A DNA stretch of 64,000 bases from Neisseria sp. Marseille-Q5346. Its GTDB lineage: Bacteria; Pseudomonadota; Gammaproteobacteria; Burkholderiales; Neisseriaceae. The notes under the pieces are model-generated. The model had not been told where the DNA came from. It did no database searches and saw only the letters and a program-made list of their open reading frames with translations. The stretch's first letter is position 1. Every line of letters starts with the position of its first letter. Location: positions 682,001-746,000 of the forward strand of contig NZ_OX336253.1 in assembly GCF_946902045.1 (NCBI RefSeq), read 5' to 3'. The position numbers and the translations under genes are program-made. Below, piece by piece: positions 37,783 through 47,171 of the stretch.

Positions 37783-39138
37783 TCAGTTTTTCATCGATTG
37801 AACCGGAGCCGGGATTCTACCGCCTCGGTTGACGAACACTTCGCATGAGCCTTCTTTAACCGGCATCACGGGCGCGTAGCCCAATAGGCCGCCGAACTCG
37901 ACGCTGTCGCCGACGGTTTTGCCGGTTACCGGAATAATGCGCACGGCAGTGGTTTTGCTGTTGATCATGCCGATGGCGGCTTCGTCGGCGATGATGCCGG
38001 AAATGGTATGAGCAGGCGTATCGCCGGGAACGGCAATCATGTCCAAACCAACGGAGCAGACGGCGGTCATGGCTTCGAGTTTGTCCAGTGTCAACACGCC
38101 GGCTTCGGCAGCGGCAATCATGCCCTCATCTTCTGAAACAGGGATAAATGCGCCGCTCAAACCGCCGACCGCACTGGAAGCCATCATGCCACCTTTTTTC
38201 ACGGCATCATTCAGCAAGGCCAAAGCCGCCGTCGTGCCGTGCGTACCGCAGACGCTCAAGCCCATTTCTTCAAGAATGCGCGCCACCGAGTCGCCGACGG
38301 CAGGAGTTGGTGCCAATGACAAGTCGAGAATACCAAACGGGATATTCAGCATTTTTGAGGCTTCGCGGCCGATAAGTTCGCCCACGCGGGTAATTTTGAA
38401 AGCAGTTTTCTTCACTACTTCCGCAACTTCGGTCAATGTCGTTGAATCTGAATTTTCCAACGCAGCTTTTACAACACCCGGACCGGATACACCGACATTG
38501 ATAACGGCATCCGCTTCGCCCGAACCGTGAAACGCGCCCGCCATAAACGGGTTATCTTCCACTGCATTACAGAACACGACGATTTTCGCGCAGCCGAAAC
38601 CTTCGGGCGTGATTTCAGCCGTGCGTTTGATGGTTTCTCCTGCCAGCTTGACCGCATCCATATTGATACCGGCACGCGTGCTGCCGATATTGATGGAGCT
38701 GCACACGATATCGGTAGTCTTCATGGCTTCGGGAATGGAACGAATCAGTACCTCATCCGAAGGAGACATGCCTTTTTGCACCAGCGCAGAAAAGCCGCCG
38801 ATAAAGGACACGCCGATAGCTTTAGCAGCCTTATCCAAAGTTTGCGCCACGCTGACGTAAGAATCAGCATGGGTTGCCGCGGCGATTTGGGCAATCGGCG
38901 TAACGGAAATGCGCTGGTTCACAATCGGTACGCCGTATTTGGCAGACAGATATTTTGCCGTCGCCACCAAGTCTTTGCCGACAGTGGTAATTTTATTGTA
39001 AATGTTTTGGTTCAACACATTGATATCGCTGCTGATGCAGTCGTGCAAATCAATGCCGATGGTAATGGTGCGTACGTCAAAATTCTGGTCGGCCACCATT
39101 TTGACGGTTTCTAAAATCTCGCCGGATTGAATACTCAT
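37783..39138 (-). CDS. PFL family protein (UPF0210/DUF711)
   Basis: 451 aa, normal length for the family. Conserved segments: [15 protein letters not shown] at the N-terminus, [44 protein letters not shown] and the C-terminal [17 protein letters not shown]. Structural relatives resemble pyruvate-formate-lyase folds but no radical activity is established. Encoded 15 bases after a small ACT-domain gene; this ACT-PFL pair is conserved across many bacteria and suggests allosteric partnership. Confidence 0.93.
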   Translation of the reverse strand: MSIQSGEILETVKMVADQNFDVRTITIGIDLHDCISSDINVLNQNIYNKITTVGKDLVATAKYLSAKYGVPIVNQRISVTPIAQIAAATHADSYVSVAQTLDKAAKAIGVSFIGGFSALVQKGMSPSDEVLIRSIPEAMKTTDIVCSSINIGSTRAGINMDAVKLAGETIKRTAEITPEGFGCAKIVVFCNAVEDNPFMAGAFHGSGEADAVINVGVSGPGVVKAALENSDSTTLTEVAEVVKKTAFKITRVGELIGREASKMLNIPFGILDLSLAPTPAVGDSVARILEEMGLSVCGTHGTTAALALLNDAVKKGGMMASSAVGGLSGAFIPVSEDEGMIAAAEAGVLTLDKLEAMTAVCSVGLDMIAVPGDTPAHTISGIIADEAAIGMINSKTTAVRIIPVTGKTVGDSVEFGGLLGYAPVMPVKEGSCEVFVNRGGRIPAPVQSMKN

Positions 39139-39153
39139 GGCTCTCCCTCCGAC

Positions 39154-39426
39154 TTAAATACGGTGCATGGCTTGGAAAATTTCTTCGTTTTGCATACGGA
39201 TATCAAGCGCGAGTTTTTTGCTCTCTTCCGCAAACAAATCCAAAACTTCTTGACGCGATTTGGTGCATTTTGAAGTATCCACCAAAATAATCATGGTAAA
39301 AAAATCGTCCATCAGCTGTTGGCTGATGTTGAGAATATTGATTTGGTTTTCCGCTAAAATTTTGGAAACGTCGTACACAATGCCCACACGGTCTTTGCCG
39401 ATGACAGTGATGACTGAATTGTTCAT
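39154..39426 (-). CDS. ACT-domain protein (UPF0237)
   Basis: 90 aa from ATG 39426 (MNNSVITVIGKDRVGIVYDVSKILAEN), preceded by GAGGAG; an upstream in-frame extension of 14 codons is unlikely. Single ACT ligand-binding domain, including FFTMIILVDTSKC. Probably an amino-acid sensor partner of the PFL protein encoded 15 bases downstream. Confidence 0.92.
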   Translation of the reverse strand: MNNSVITVIGKDRVGIVYDVSKILAENQINILNISQQLMDDFFTMIILVDTSKCTKSRQEVLDLFAEESKKLALDIRMQNEEIFQAMHRI

Positions 39427-39479
39427 AACGCTGTTTCTCCTCATAGGATATTTGAAAAGTGTTGACAATTATAACACTC

Positions 39480-39510
39480 AGGCCGTCTGAAAAACTGTTT
39501 CAGACGGCCT
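39480..39510 (-). terminator. DUS hairpin after potF-like gene
   Basis: AGGCCGTCTGAAA and TTTCAGACGGCCT, 5-base loop, between the potF-like gene and the ACT gene (both minus strand). Confidence 0.65.
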
Positions 39511-39533
39511 GAGTATTCAAATTTCAATTCTAA

Positions 39534-40679
39534 TTATCGCCCTGCTTTCAAAGCCTGCCACAAGCGAACGCTGAGTTTGCTCGCATCGGTTGACTTAGGG
39601 GAGACAATGAAGCTTTTTTCCATCAATTCTTTACTTGGGAAAATCGATTCGTCAGAGGTGTATTTTTCATCCATCAAATCACGCGCCGGACGGCTGGCCG
39701 GAGCATAAGTCACATAGTTGCCGTTTTTGGCCGCTGTTTCCGGATTGAGCGTGTGATTGATGTATTTGTGGGCATTGGCCACATTTTGAGCATCACGCGG
39801 AATCATCAGCGAATCCACCCAGATACCGACGCCGCTTTTCGGCGCCAATACTTCGACTTCGACGCCGTTTCCGGCTTCTTTGGCACGAGTTTTGGCAATA
39901 TTGAGGTCGCCGCCGTAGCCTACCGATACGCAAAGATTACCGGCCGCCATATCGTCGATATAGCCGGACGAAGTAAAGCGTTTGATGTCGGGACGCACTT
40001 TTTTCATCATATCAACGGCGGCTCTGATGTCGTCAGGGTTTTCGCTGTTCGGATCTTTGCCCAAATAATGCAAAGCCAAAGGAATCTGCTCGATGGCGCT
40101 GTCGAAATAGCTGATGCCGCAGGATTTCAGTTTTTGGGTGTATTCAGGATTGAACACCAAATCCCATTCATTTTCAGGCAACTTATCCGTACCCAACGCC
40201 TTTTGAACCTGCTGTTTGTTAATCGCCAGCGTATTGATGCCCCAGAAATAAGGGACGGCATATTCGTTACCCGGATCGACGGTTTCCATCATTTTCAACA
40301 AATCGGGATCGATATTGGCGTAATCGGGAATTTGCGATTTGTCGATTTTTTGATACGCGCCGGCTTTAATCTGACGGCCGACATTGGCAATAGAAGGCGC
40401 AACCAAGTCATAACCCGACTTGCCGGTCAGCAGCTTGGCTTCCAGCGCTTCGTTGCTGTCGTAGTAATCGTAGCGGACGTTGATATGCGTATTTTTTTCA
40501 AACGCAGACAGCGTGGCCGGATCGACATAATCCGACCAGTTGTAGATATTGAGTTTATCCGTTTGAGAGGAAGAAGTTTGAGTTTGAGATGCGGAAGATT
40601 CTGCGGCGGTTTCTTTTCCACCGCTACACGCAGTCAAGACGAGGCTCACGATTGCCGCCGCCATCAAAGATTTTTTCAT
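39534..40679 (-). CDS. potF: Polyamine ABC substrate-binding lipoprotein, PotF-like
   Basis: 381 aa from ATG 40679 (MKKSLMAAAIVSLVLTAC, Cys18 lipobox); the frame is open 44 codons upstream but that part is not family-like. Ser/Thr/Gln linker, then KLNIYNWSDYVDPATLSAFEK, the polyamine-binding start, and YDLVAPSIANVGRQIKAG, closest to putrescine-type PotF. Periplasmic capture of putrescine or spermidine. No permease or ATPase gene is adjacent, so it is an orphan binding protein that must share a transporter encoded elsewhere, as is common in Neisseria. Confidence 0.9.
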   Translation of the reverse strand: MKKSLMAAAIVSLVLTACSGGKETAAESSASQTQTSSSQTDKLNIYNWSDYVDPATLSAFEKNTHINVRYDYYDSNEALEAKLLTGKSGYDLVAPSIANVGRQIKAGAYQKIDKSQIPDYANIDPDLLKMMETVDPGNEYAVPYFWGINTLAINKQQVQKALGTDKLPENEWDLVFNPEYTQKLKSCGISYFDSAIEQIPLALHYLGKDPNSENPDDIRAAVDMMKKVRPDIKRFTSSGYIDDMAAGNLCVSVGYGGDLNIAKTRAKEAGNGVEVEVLAPKSGVGIWVDSLMIPRDAQNVANAHKYINHTLNPETAAKNGNYVTYAPASRPARDLMDEKYTSDESIFPSKELMEKSFIVSPKSTDASKLSVRLWQALKAGR

Positions 40680-41022
40680 GGTTTCAGACCTTTTGTTCGG
40701 GGGGTAAAAATATTGCAGCGGTGGCAGATGCCACTTACAAAAGGGAAACTGTGGGGGCGGCCGGCATGTGTCCTTTGCCCTTGATTCAGCAAGGTTTGCA
40801 TTAAACGGCAAAAAGCTTTTGAATGCAAGACCTTAAAACAGAAAAAATTCTCCCTTTTCAGACGGCCTGAAGCTATGGTTTTATTCATAAACAACATTTT
40901 TTCAGAAACGGTTTCATGCCGTCTGGAAAAAACTGTGGGCTTATTCAGACGGCCTCAAGATTTGTCAAAACCGCCCAATTTGTGGGAAAATTGCACGATT
41001 GAATTTAATGAAGGGCGACCCC
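40680..41022. other. Divergent intergenic region potF / rppH
   Basis: 343 bases without a gene. Contains a G6 run (40699-40704; C6 in the potF leader), two TTCAGACGGCCT uptake sites (40857-40868, 40944-40955), a degenerate AT-type site ATGCCGTCTGGAA near 40917, and the rppH leader. No strong promoter hexamers are obvious. Confidence 0.6.
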
Positions 41023-41544
41023 GTGTTAGACAGAGAAGGCTATCGCCCCAATGTCGGTATTATCCTGATTAACGAACGTAACGAAGTCTTTTGGGGCAAA
41101 CGCGTACGCGAACATTCTTGGCAGTTTCCGCAAGGCGGCATCAAGCCGGGCGAAAGCCCTGAAACCGCCATGTACCGCGAGTTGTACGAAGAAGTCGGCC
41201 TGTTGCCGCAACATGTCAAAATTATTGGCCGCACGCGCGACTGGCTGCGCTATGACGTGCCCAGCCACTGGGTGCGCCGCGAATGGCGCGGTTCGTATCG
41301 CGGACAAAAACAGATTTGGTATCTTTTGCGTTTGGTCGGCCGCGACAGCGACGTCAACCTCCGCGCCTGCCACCATCCTGAATTCGACGGCTGGCGTTGG
41401 CACCAATACTGGGCGCCGGTTGACGAAGTCATCGACTTCAAGCGCGGCGTGTATTTGGACGCATTAACCGAACTCTCCCGTTTCTTGCGCGGCATAGAAA
41501 GCTATGAAGACTTTATCCGTCGCAATCCAATAGAAAACCTATAA
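41023..41544 (+). CDS. rppH: RNA pyrophosphohydrolase
   Basis: 173 aa from GTG 41023 (translated [27 protein letters not shown]), which has AAGGG upstream and gives the family N-terminus; ATG 41008 would add five residues. Nudix box [23 protein letters not shown] at about 38-60 with the catalytic REL-EE. Removes pyrophosphate from mRNA 5' ends to trigger RNase E decay. C-terminal [13 protein letters not shown] is family-like. Confidence 0.93.
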   Translation: MLDREGYRPNVGIILINERNEVFWGKRVREHSWQFPQGGIKPGESPETAMYRELYEEVGLLPQHVKIIGRTRDWLRYDVPSHWVRREWRGSYRGQKQIWYLLRLVGRDSDVNLRACHHPEFDGWRWHQYWAPVDEVIDFKRGVYLDALTELSRFLRGIESYEDFIRRNPIENL

Positions 41545-41550
41545 CCCAAA

Positions 41551-41582
41551 CGCTTTCAGGCCGTCTGAAAGCGTTGTTTTTC
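41551..41582 (+). terminator. Terminator of rppH built on one DUS
   Basis: CGCTTTCAG-GCCGT-CTGAAAGCG: the uptake sequence forms the loop and right arm of a 9-bp stem, followed by TTGTTTTT. A second DUS lies inverted 20 bases on (TTTCAGACGGCC at 41588). A clear case of an uptake site doing terminator duty. Confidence 0.82.
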
Positions 41583-41612
41583 ATCCTTTCAGACGGCCTT
41601 TACATTATTCCT

Positions 41613-43598
41613 ATGGCTAAAAACAATCAATACAGCGAATCCAGCATTACCGTCCTCAAAGGCTTGGAGCCGGTCAAAGAACGTCCCGGCATGTACACCC
41701 GTACCGACAGCCCGACCCATATCTGTCAGGAAGTGATTGATAATGCGGCGGATGAGGCGTTGGGTGGTTTCGCGACTGCAATCGACGTGCAAATTCATGA
41801 AGACGGTTCGCTTTCCGTCCGTGATAACGGCCGCGGCATTCCCGTCGGCCTGCATCCTGAAGAAGGCGTACCTGTAGTCGAACTCGTGTTCACCCGTCTG
41901 CACGCAGGCGGCAAGTTCAACAAAAAGGACGGCGGCAGCGCGTATGCCTTTTCAGGCGGTCTGCACGGCGTCGGCGTATCTGTTACCAACGCCCTTTCCA
42001 CCCGCCTTGAAGTAACGGTCAAACGCGAAGGCAAAGTCCACCGCATCATCTTTTCGGGTGGCGACGTCATTGAGCCATTGACTGAAGTGGGCAAATGCAC
42101 CGTCAAAGACAGTGGTACCGAAGTGCGCGTATGGCCGGATGGCAAATATTTTGAAAGCCCAAATTACAGCATTCCCGAACTCGAACGCCTACTACGCGCC
42201 AAAGCCGTATTACTGCCGGGCGTACGCGTTTCCCTGACTCGTCCGGTCAAAGGCGAAGACGAAGCGCATACCCAAACTTGGCACTATCCAGACGGCCTGA
42301 AAAGCTATCTGACCGACCTGATTGCCGACGCTCAGGAAGCCGTACCTATCTTCTCCTGCGAAAACTACATTTCAGACGGCCACAACGGCGATTTCAGCAT
42401 TGGCGAAGGTGCAGCATTTGCCCTGACTTGGCTGGAAGAAGGCTCATGCGCCAACGAAAGCTATGTCAACCTCATCCCCACCCCATTGGGCGGGACGCAT
42501 GAAGCAGGCTTAAAACAAGCCGTGTTCAACGCCGTCAACAACTTCATCAATCTACACAACCTTTTACCACGCGGCGTAAAAGTACAAAGCGACGACGTGT
42601 TCAGTAAAACCGCCTTCGTCCTCTCTGCCCGGGTCCTCGACCCACAGTTCCAAGGTCAAACCAAAGACAAGCTGACCAACCGCGACGCGCTGAAACTCGT
42701 TGCCGCCGTATCGGGCGACCCTTTGGAATTGTGGCTGAACCAAAACGTGGACTTCGGCAAAAAAATCGCCGAACTCGCCATTCGTCAGGCACAGGCGCGG
42801 ATGCGTTCGGTTAAAAAAATCGAAAAGAAAAAAGGCAGCGGCGTCGCCGTCCTGCCCGGCAAACTGACCGACTGCGAAAGCGAAGACATCCGCGAAAACG
42901 AACTCTTCCTTGTCGAAGGCGATTCTGCAGGCGGTTCCGCCAAACTTGCTCGCGACAAAGCCACCCAGGCCATCCTACCCCTGCGCGGCAAAGTGCTCAA
43001 CAGCTTTGAAGTCCACCCCGACCAACTCTTCGGCAACGCCGAAATCCATGATATTTCCGTTGCCATCGGCGTCGATCCGCACGGCATCAACGACAATCCC
43101 GACTTAAGCGGCCTGCGCTACGGCAAAATCGCCATCCTGTCCGATGCCGACGTGGACGGCTCTCATATTCAAGTTTTGCTGCTGACCCTGTTCTACCGCC
43201 ACTTCCCGAAACTGGTCGCCGACGGACACATCTACGTCGCCCAGCCGCCGCTGTTCCGCGTCGATGTCAACGCACAAGGCAAAAGCAAACCTGCCCGCAA
43301 ATTCTACGCCCTCGACCAAAACGAACTTGACAGCATTTTGGAGCGGCTGCAAAAAGAAGGTGTCAAAGAAACCGCCTATTCCATCAGCCGTTTCAAAGGT
43401 TTGGGCGAGATGAACCCCGACCAGCTCAAAGACACCACCATGCACCCCGACACCCGCCGCCTGTTGCAGGTACAAATCCCGGAAGGCGCAGATGACGAAA
43501 CACGCGACATCTTCGTCAAACTGATGGGCAAAGGCGAAGCCGCCGCCCGCCGCGCATGGATGGAAAAAGAAGGCGATACGGCAGAATTGGATATTTAA
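41613..43598 (+). CDS. parE: Topoisomerase IV subunit B
   Basis: 661 aa from ATG 41613 (MAKNNQYSESSITVLKGLEPVKERPGMYTRTD). GHKL ATPase domain (EVIDNAADEALGGFA, DNGRGIPVG, GGLHGVGVSVTNALS), transducer, and TOPRIM domain with EGDSAGGSAKLARD and DADVDGSHI. Length, GMYTR (rather than GMYIG) and the C-terminal MHPDTRRLLQVQIP indicate ParE rather than GyrB. Decatenates daughter chromosomes with ParC, which is not in this window. Confidence 0.95.
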   Translation: MAKNNQYSESSITVLKGLEPVKERPGMYTRTDSPTHICQEVIDNAADEALGGFATAIDVQIHEDGSLSVRDNGRGIPVGLHPEEGVPVVELVFTRLHAGGKFNKKDGGSAYAFSGGLHGVGVSVTNALSTRLEVTVKREGKVHRIIFSGGDVIEPLTEVGKCTVKDSGTEVRVWPDGKYFESPNYSIPELERLLRAKAVLLPGVRVSLTRPVKGEDEAHTQTWHYPDGLKSYLTDLIADAQEAVPIFSCENYISDGHNGDFSIGEGAAFALTWLEEGSCANESYVNLIPTPLGGTHEAGLKQAVFNAVNNFINLHNLLPRGVKVQSDDVFSKTAFVLSARVLDPQFQGQTKDKLTNRDALKLVAAVSGDPLELWLNQNVDFGKKIAELAIRQAQARMRSVKKIEKKKGSGVAVLPGKLTDCESEDIRENELFLVEGDSAGGSAKLARDKATQAILPLRGKVLNSFEVHPDQLFGNAEIHDISVAIGVDPHGINDNPDLSGLRYGKIAILSDADVDGSHIQVLLLTLFYRHFPKLVADGHIYVAQPPLFRVDVNAQGKSKPARKFYALDQNELDSILERLQKEGVKETAYSISRFKGLGEMNPDQLKDTTMHPDTRRLLQVQIPEGADDETRDIFVKLMGKGEAAARRAWMEKEGDTAELDI

Positions 43599-43617
43599 TC
43601 CATTGTTTCAATAGACT

Positions 43618-43662
43618 AAAGGCCGTCTGAAACTTTAAAAGCTTCAGACGGCCTTTTTTTTT
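43618..43662 (+). terminator. DUS terminator of parE
   Basis: AAAGGCCGTCTGAA and TTCAGACGGCCTTT with a loop that can extend (CTTTAAAAG), followed by a run of T. Confidence 0.82.
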
Positions 43663-43756
43663 AAAATCATCAGAATTTAAGGTTAAACAGTATTTCAATA
43701 TCCTGTTACTTACCTGTTTCTATTTTTGCAGCTGAATTGTGTGTTTAAGACAAATA

Positions 43757-43787
43757 AAAAAGCACTGATATTATCAGTGCTTTTTAA
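43757..43787 (-). terminator. Intrinsic terminator of the tRNA-Val/tRNA-Asp unit
   Basis: AAAGCACTGAT (43759-43769), ATT, ATCAGTGCTTT (43773-43783) with A/T runs on both sides, directly after tRNA-Asp. It could also act as a second barrier to parE read-through. Confidence 0.85.
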
Positions 43788-43791
43788 ATAA

Positions 43792-43868
43792 TGGCGCGGC
43801 GGACGGGGCTCGAACCCGCGACCCCCGGCGTGACAGGCCGGTACTCTAACCAACTGAGCTACCACCGC
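43792..43868 (-). tRNA. tRNA-Asp (GUC)
   Basis: 77 nt with encoded CCA. Acceptor GCGGTGG / CCGCCGC (one G-U), discriminator G, anticodon loop CTGTCAC with anticodon GTC, T arm GGGTTCGAGCCCC. Downstream member of a two-tRNA unit. Confidence 0.97.
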
Positions 43869-43900
43869 GCATCCACTGTCAAAGACAATGAAAGGAAACT

Positions 43901-43976
43901 TGGTGGGTGATGACGGAGTCGAACCGCCGACATTCTGCTTGTAAGGCAGACGCTCTACCAACTGAGCTAATCACCC
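43901..43976 (-). tRNA. tRNA-Val (UAC)
   Basis: 76 nt with encoded CCA. Acceptor GGGTGAT / ATCACCC, anticodon loop CTTACAA with anticodon TAC, T arm GGCGGTTCGACTCCGTC. Promoter TTGCGC-17 bp-TTTAAT lies just upstream on the minus strand. Separated from tRNA-Asp by 32 bases. Confidence 0.97.
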
Positions 43977-44101
43977 GATAAGCTGACATTAAATCAAAAA
44001 ATCAGGCTACGCGCAAGGTTTTTATTTAAATAAAAATATATCCCATTGAAAGAATATAGAATATTTTATTTACCCGCAAAAATTACCGTTATACCTATCC
44101 A

Positions 44102-44695
44102 TCAATCAAAAATCAAATGCCCCAATTTATCCGCTTTAGTATGCAGATAACGTTCATTTTCCACATTTTCGCCGACATGCAATGCAATCCGTTCGACCAC
44201 ATTAATGCCGGAATCTTTCAACGTTTGGATTTTTTCAGGATTATTGGTCAACAATCTGACCTCCCGAATATGCAGATAATCATAAATCTGCTTGGCCAAA
44301 GTGAAGTCGCGCGCATCAACAGGAAGGCCGAGTGCAACATTGGCTTCAACCGTATCCAAGCCTTGGTCTTGCAGACGATACGCACGGATTTTGTTTATCA
44401 AACCAATGCCCCTGCCTTCTTGGCGCAAATATACGATAACGCCACGCCCTTCTTTTTGAACGGCCTGCATCGCCGCTTGCAACTGAGGGCCGCAATCACA
44501 TTTCACCGAAAATAAAGCGTCACCAGTCAAACACTCGGAATGAATACGCGACAACACAGGCAGGCCGTCTGAAACATCGCCCATCGTCAATGCGACATGT
44601 TCCTGCCCGCCCTCTTCTTCGAAGCCGTGCATGGTAAATTCGCCCCATTCCGTAGGCAAACGGCATGACGCGACAAACTTCAACGCGTTACTCAT
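44102..44695 (-). CDS. ribA: GTP cyclohydrolase II
   Basis: 197 aa. First step of riboflavin synthesis from [31 protein letters not shown] contains the zinc cysteines; [26 protein letters not shown] and [17 protein letters not shown] are standard. Length is typical for a stand-alone RibA (no RibB fusion). Its first 8 bases overlap the end of the GAF-like gene upstream, indicating translational coupling. Confidence 0.96.
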   Translation of the reverse strand: MSNALKFVASCRLPTEWGEFTMHGFEEEGGQEHVALTMGDVSDGLPVLSRIHSECLTGDALFSVKCDCGPQLQAAMQAVQKEGRGVIVYLRQEGRGIGLINKIRAYRLQDQGLDTVEANVALGLPVDARDFTLAKQIYDYLHIREVRLLTNNPEKIQTLKDSGINVVERIALHVGENVENERYLHTKADKLGHLIFD

Positions 44696-45353
44696 TTTCC
44701 GCTTCCTCGTTTTCAGCTACGCCCAAGAGGTTTTTCAAAGGTTCTGCCAAGGCTAATGCAAGGGCAATCCAGGCCACCAACACTTCGTCAGGCGCACCGT
44801 CCTTGACATCAAATTCAGCATATACCACGCCTAAAACTGCACCGCTGGGCATACAGACAGGAACAGAAATCTGGCTCAAACCGGGATGATTGCGTTCGGC
44901 CGACAATTCACCAATTTCCTGCCAATACGCCACATTCTGACAAACATTCATCCAACCGCTTTGCGCCGTACGCACAGCCAAAAAAGCCTGTCCGGCCTGC
45001 TCGTCGATTGGAATCACATTTTCCAACGGCACGCCCCAACGGCTCAGTCGAACCAGCGACAACGCACCATCTTTCGGAAACGCAGTATAAACGGCTGCGC
45101 TTTTCAAATGCTCGGTGCGCTCGGCAACCGAATCCAAAGCCATAAAAATCTGTTTCAGCAACCATTCATGTTCGGCATCGACATAATCCGCCAACTGCCA
45201 ACCATTTTCAGACGGCCACAAAATCGAACGCTCAACCGAAGCATTGCCCATTTTAATCACAGCCTGGGCAGTCAAATAAGCAACATGTATCTCATCCGCA
45301 GGCAGCTTCAAACCTTGCGTCTGCAAAAAATCTTTAATTAATAAAGCAGGCAT
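44688..45353 (-). CDS. GAF-domain-like hypothetical protein
   Basis: 221 aa from ATG 45353 ([23 protein letters not shown]) with GAGGAAGGG upstream; 15 further open codons upstream include a DUS and are not counted. The central part ([54 protein letters not shown] ... [23 protein letters not shown], described here in pieces) has the layout of a GAF small-molecule sensor domain. It ends in an acidic ENEEAENE tail and overlaps ribA by 8 bases, so it may sense a flavin-pathway or redox signal; that is speculation. Confidence 0.75.
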   Translation of the reverse strand: MPALLIKDFLQTQGLKLPADEIHVAYLTAQAVIKMGNASVERSILWPSENGWQLADYVDAEHEWLLKQIFMALDSVAERTEHLKSAAVYTAFPKDGALSLVRLSRWGVPLENVIPIDEQAGQAFLAVRTAQSGWMNVCQNVAYWQEIGELSAERNHPGLSQISVPVCMPSGAVLGVVYAEFDVKDGAPDEVLVAWIALALALAEPLKNLLGVAENEEAENE

Positions 45354-45381
45354 CTGCCCTTCCTCACCAATAGTAAAGTTG

Positions 45382-45417
45382 AGGCCGTCTGAAAACAAAC
45401 CCTGCTTTCAGACGGCC
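45382..45417. repeat. DUS hairpin upstream of GAF-like gene
   Basis: AGGCCGTCTGAAA and TTTCAGACGGCC, 11-base loop, in the leader region rather than at a gene end. Confidence 0.65.
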
Positions 45418-45469
45418 GGAATAAATCATTATATAAGGGATAAACCGAAAAATTCAAGCAAACAAGACT

Positions 45470-45497
45470 TTGCGCCCCCATTAATCTTGTGTATAAT
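45470..45497 (+). promoter_or_regulatory. tRNA-Leu promoter
   Basis: TTGCGC (45470-45475), 16-bp spacer, TATAAT (45492-45497), 17 bases before the mature tRNA. The same TTGCGC -35 precedes tRNA-Val and sibling sRNA 1. Confidence 0.7.
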
Positions 45498-45514
45498 CCA
45501 CGATTCAAATTAGT

Positions 45515-45599
45515 GCGGACGTGGCGAAATTGGTAGACGCACCAGATTTAGGTTCTGGCGCCGAGAGGTGTGAGAGTTCGAGTCTCTCCGTCCGCACCA
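45515..45599 (+). tRNA. tRNA-Leu (UAG)
   Basis: 85 nt class II tRNA with a long variable arm (GCGCCGAGAGGTGT) and encoded CCA. Acceptor GCGGACG / CGTCCGC, discriminator A, anticodon stem CCAGA/TCTGG around TTTAGGT, anticodon TAG. Confidence 0.97.
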
Positions 45600-45609
45600 C
45601 ACTCAAAAT

Positions 45610-45634
45610 AAGCAGCTTTCGGGCTGCTTTTTTT
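45610..45634 (+). terminator. Intrinsic terminator of tRNA-Leu
   Basis: AAGCAGC-TTTCGG-GCTGCTT followed by T6; about 10 bases after the CCA end. Confidence 0.85.
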
Positions 45635-45757
45635 ACATCTATTCCACTATATACCCTATTCAAAACTGCTTTTAATTTTTTGACCTTTGCAAAAAAGGGG
45701 TTTATTTGGGGGGTATAACAGACGTTTCCATTTTATCTTTCAAACGGCCTATCATTT

Positions 45758-47098
45758 ATGTTGAATCCATCGCAAAAACTTGTCGAATTGGTCCGTATCC
45801 TTGAAGAACGTGCCTATATTTTTCCGGGAGATCCTGTACAGGCGACGGAAGCGTTGCGACATATTGATGGCGGCAATGAGGAAAAACTGATACGCCGCGC
45901 TCAAATTATTGACCGCGACCAGCATTTGAAATATGTGCTGCAACAGGTGGAGACAGGCTCGTTTTGGCTTTGGATTGTTGCGGCGACATTGTTGTTTACG
46001 GTCGGTTTTTCCAGCACTTATCTTTTAATGGATAATCAGGGGCTGAACTTTTTTCTGGTATTGGCCGGGATTTTGGGCATGAATACAGTCATGCTGCTGG
46101 TGTGGCTGGCGACTTTATTCCTGCGTTTGAAAAATATGCACTTTATCAGCAGTCCGACAACTTGGTTCCGAGGTAAAGACCCGGTCAATCAGGCAATTTT
46201 GCGGCTTTATGTGGATGAATGGCGCAAACCGCAAACGCGTTGGCTGATTGGTGCAACTTCACACGGCCTGTGGCTTTGTACGCTGTCGGGAATGTTGGTT
46301 TCTGTTTTGCTGCTGCTTTTGGTGCGTCAATATACGTTCAACTGGGAAAGTACGCTTTTAAGTAATACGGTATTGGTGAAAACAGTTGAGGCTTTGTCAT
46401 GGCTGCCGGAACGTTTGGGCTTTCCTGTTCCCGACAGTCAGGCCGTAATTGCAGGCCGTCTGAACAATCATATCGAAGATGCACGCGCTTGGGCGGGTTT
46501 ACTCATCGGCAGCATTATCTGCTATGGCATTCTGCCGCGCTTGCTTGCTTGGCTGGCTTGCAAGATTACTTTAAAAACCCTTCGCGAACGTTTGGATTTG
46601 AATCAGCCCTACTATCAAAACATCCTCCGCACATGGAAAACGAAAATTGTCGACGCCGATGATTTTCAGGAAAACATCGTTCCCGTTTCATCTAAAATTA
46701 CGCTGAATAATGCGCCCAAATGGGCTGTTACACTGGAAACGGAATGGCCTGATCCGCTTTGGTTTTCCGGCGTTTTGGCGCAAGAATGGATAGACAAAGG
46801 CGTAGCCGCCGGCAGAAAAGATTTGGAACAATTAGAAGCCGAATTGAAACAAACTCCGGCGCAACTTCTCATCGGCGTACGCACGCAAACTGTTCCCGAC
46901 CGCGGCATTTTGCGTCAAATCAGTCGCTTAGCTGAAGCTACGGACGGCGGCGTTATCATTCAACTTTTGAATCAAGACAGTTTCTCTGAAGATTTGGACA
47001 CCAAACTGGATTATTGGCGCGATGCGCTGGCAGAAAGAAACATTGCTTGGCTGGAGCCGACCCGTTTGGCACAAGAAAAACGGCAAAGCGCTATTTGA
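45758..47098 (+). CDS. DUF2868 membrane protein
   Basis: 446 aa. Four likely transmembrane segments (FWLWIVAATLLFTVGFSSTYL, FFLVLAGILGMNTVMLLVWLA, LWLCTLSGMLVSVLLLLLV and AGLLIGSIICYGILPRLLAWLA). The C-terminal third is a soluble domain ending in LIGVRTQTVPDRGILRQISRLAEA. DUF2868 genes often neighbour DUF3482 GTPases in other proteobacteria; the DUF3482 GTPase of this genome is at 18405-19742. Function unknown, plausibly a membrane partner of that GTPase. A G6 run touches a TATAAC at 45708-45719 upstream. Confidence 0.85.
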   Translation: MLNPSQKLVELVRILEERAYIFPGDPVQATEALRHIDGGNEEKLIRRAQIIDRDQHLKYVLQQVETGSFWLWIVAATLLFTVGFSSTYLLMDNQGLNFFLVLAGILGMNTVMLLVWLATLFLRLKNMHFISSPTTWFRGKDPVNQAILRLYVDEWRKPQTRWLIGATSHGLWLCTLSGMLVSVLLLLLVRQYTFNWESTLLSNTVLVKTVEALSWLPERLGFPVPDSQAVIAGRLNNHIEDARAWAGLLIGSIICYGILPRLLAWLACKITLKTLRERLDLNQPYYQNILRTWKTKIVDADDFQENIVPVSSKITLNNAPKWAVTLETEWPDPLWFSGVLAQEWIDKGVAAGRKDLEQLEAELKQTPAQLLIGVRTQTVPDRGILRQISRLAEATDGGVIIQLLNQDSFSEDLDTKLDYWRDALAERNIAWLEPTRLAQEKRQSAI

Positions 47099-47109
47099 CA
47101 GATAAACCG

Positions 47110-47150
47110 AAGGCCGTCTGAAACCTGATGTTTGGGTTTCAGACGGCCTT
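47110..47150. terminator. DUS hairpin between DUF2868 gene and His-rich gene
   Basis: AAGGCCGTCTGAAACC pairs with GGTTTCAGACGGCCTT; convergent genes share it. Confidence 0.8.
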
Positions 47151-47171
47151 ATTTATTGTTGAGGATTCATC

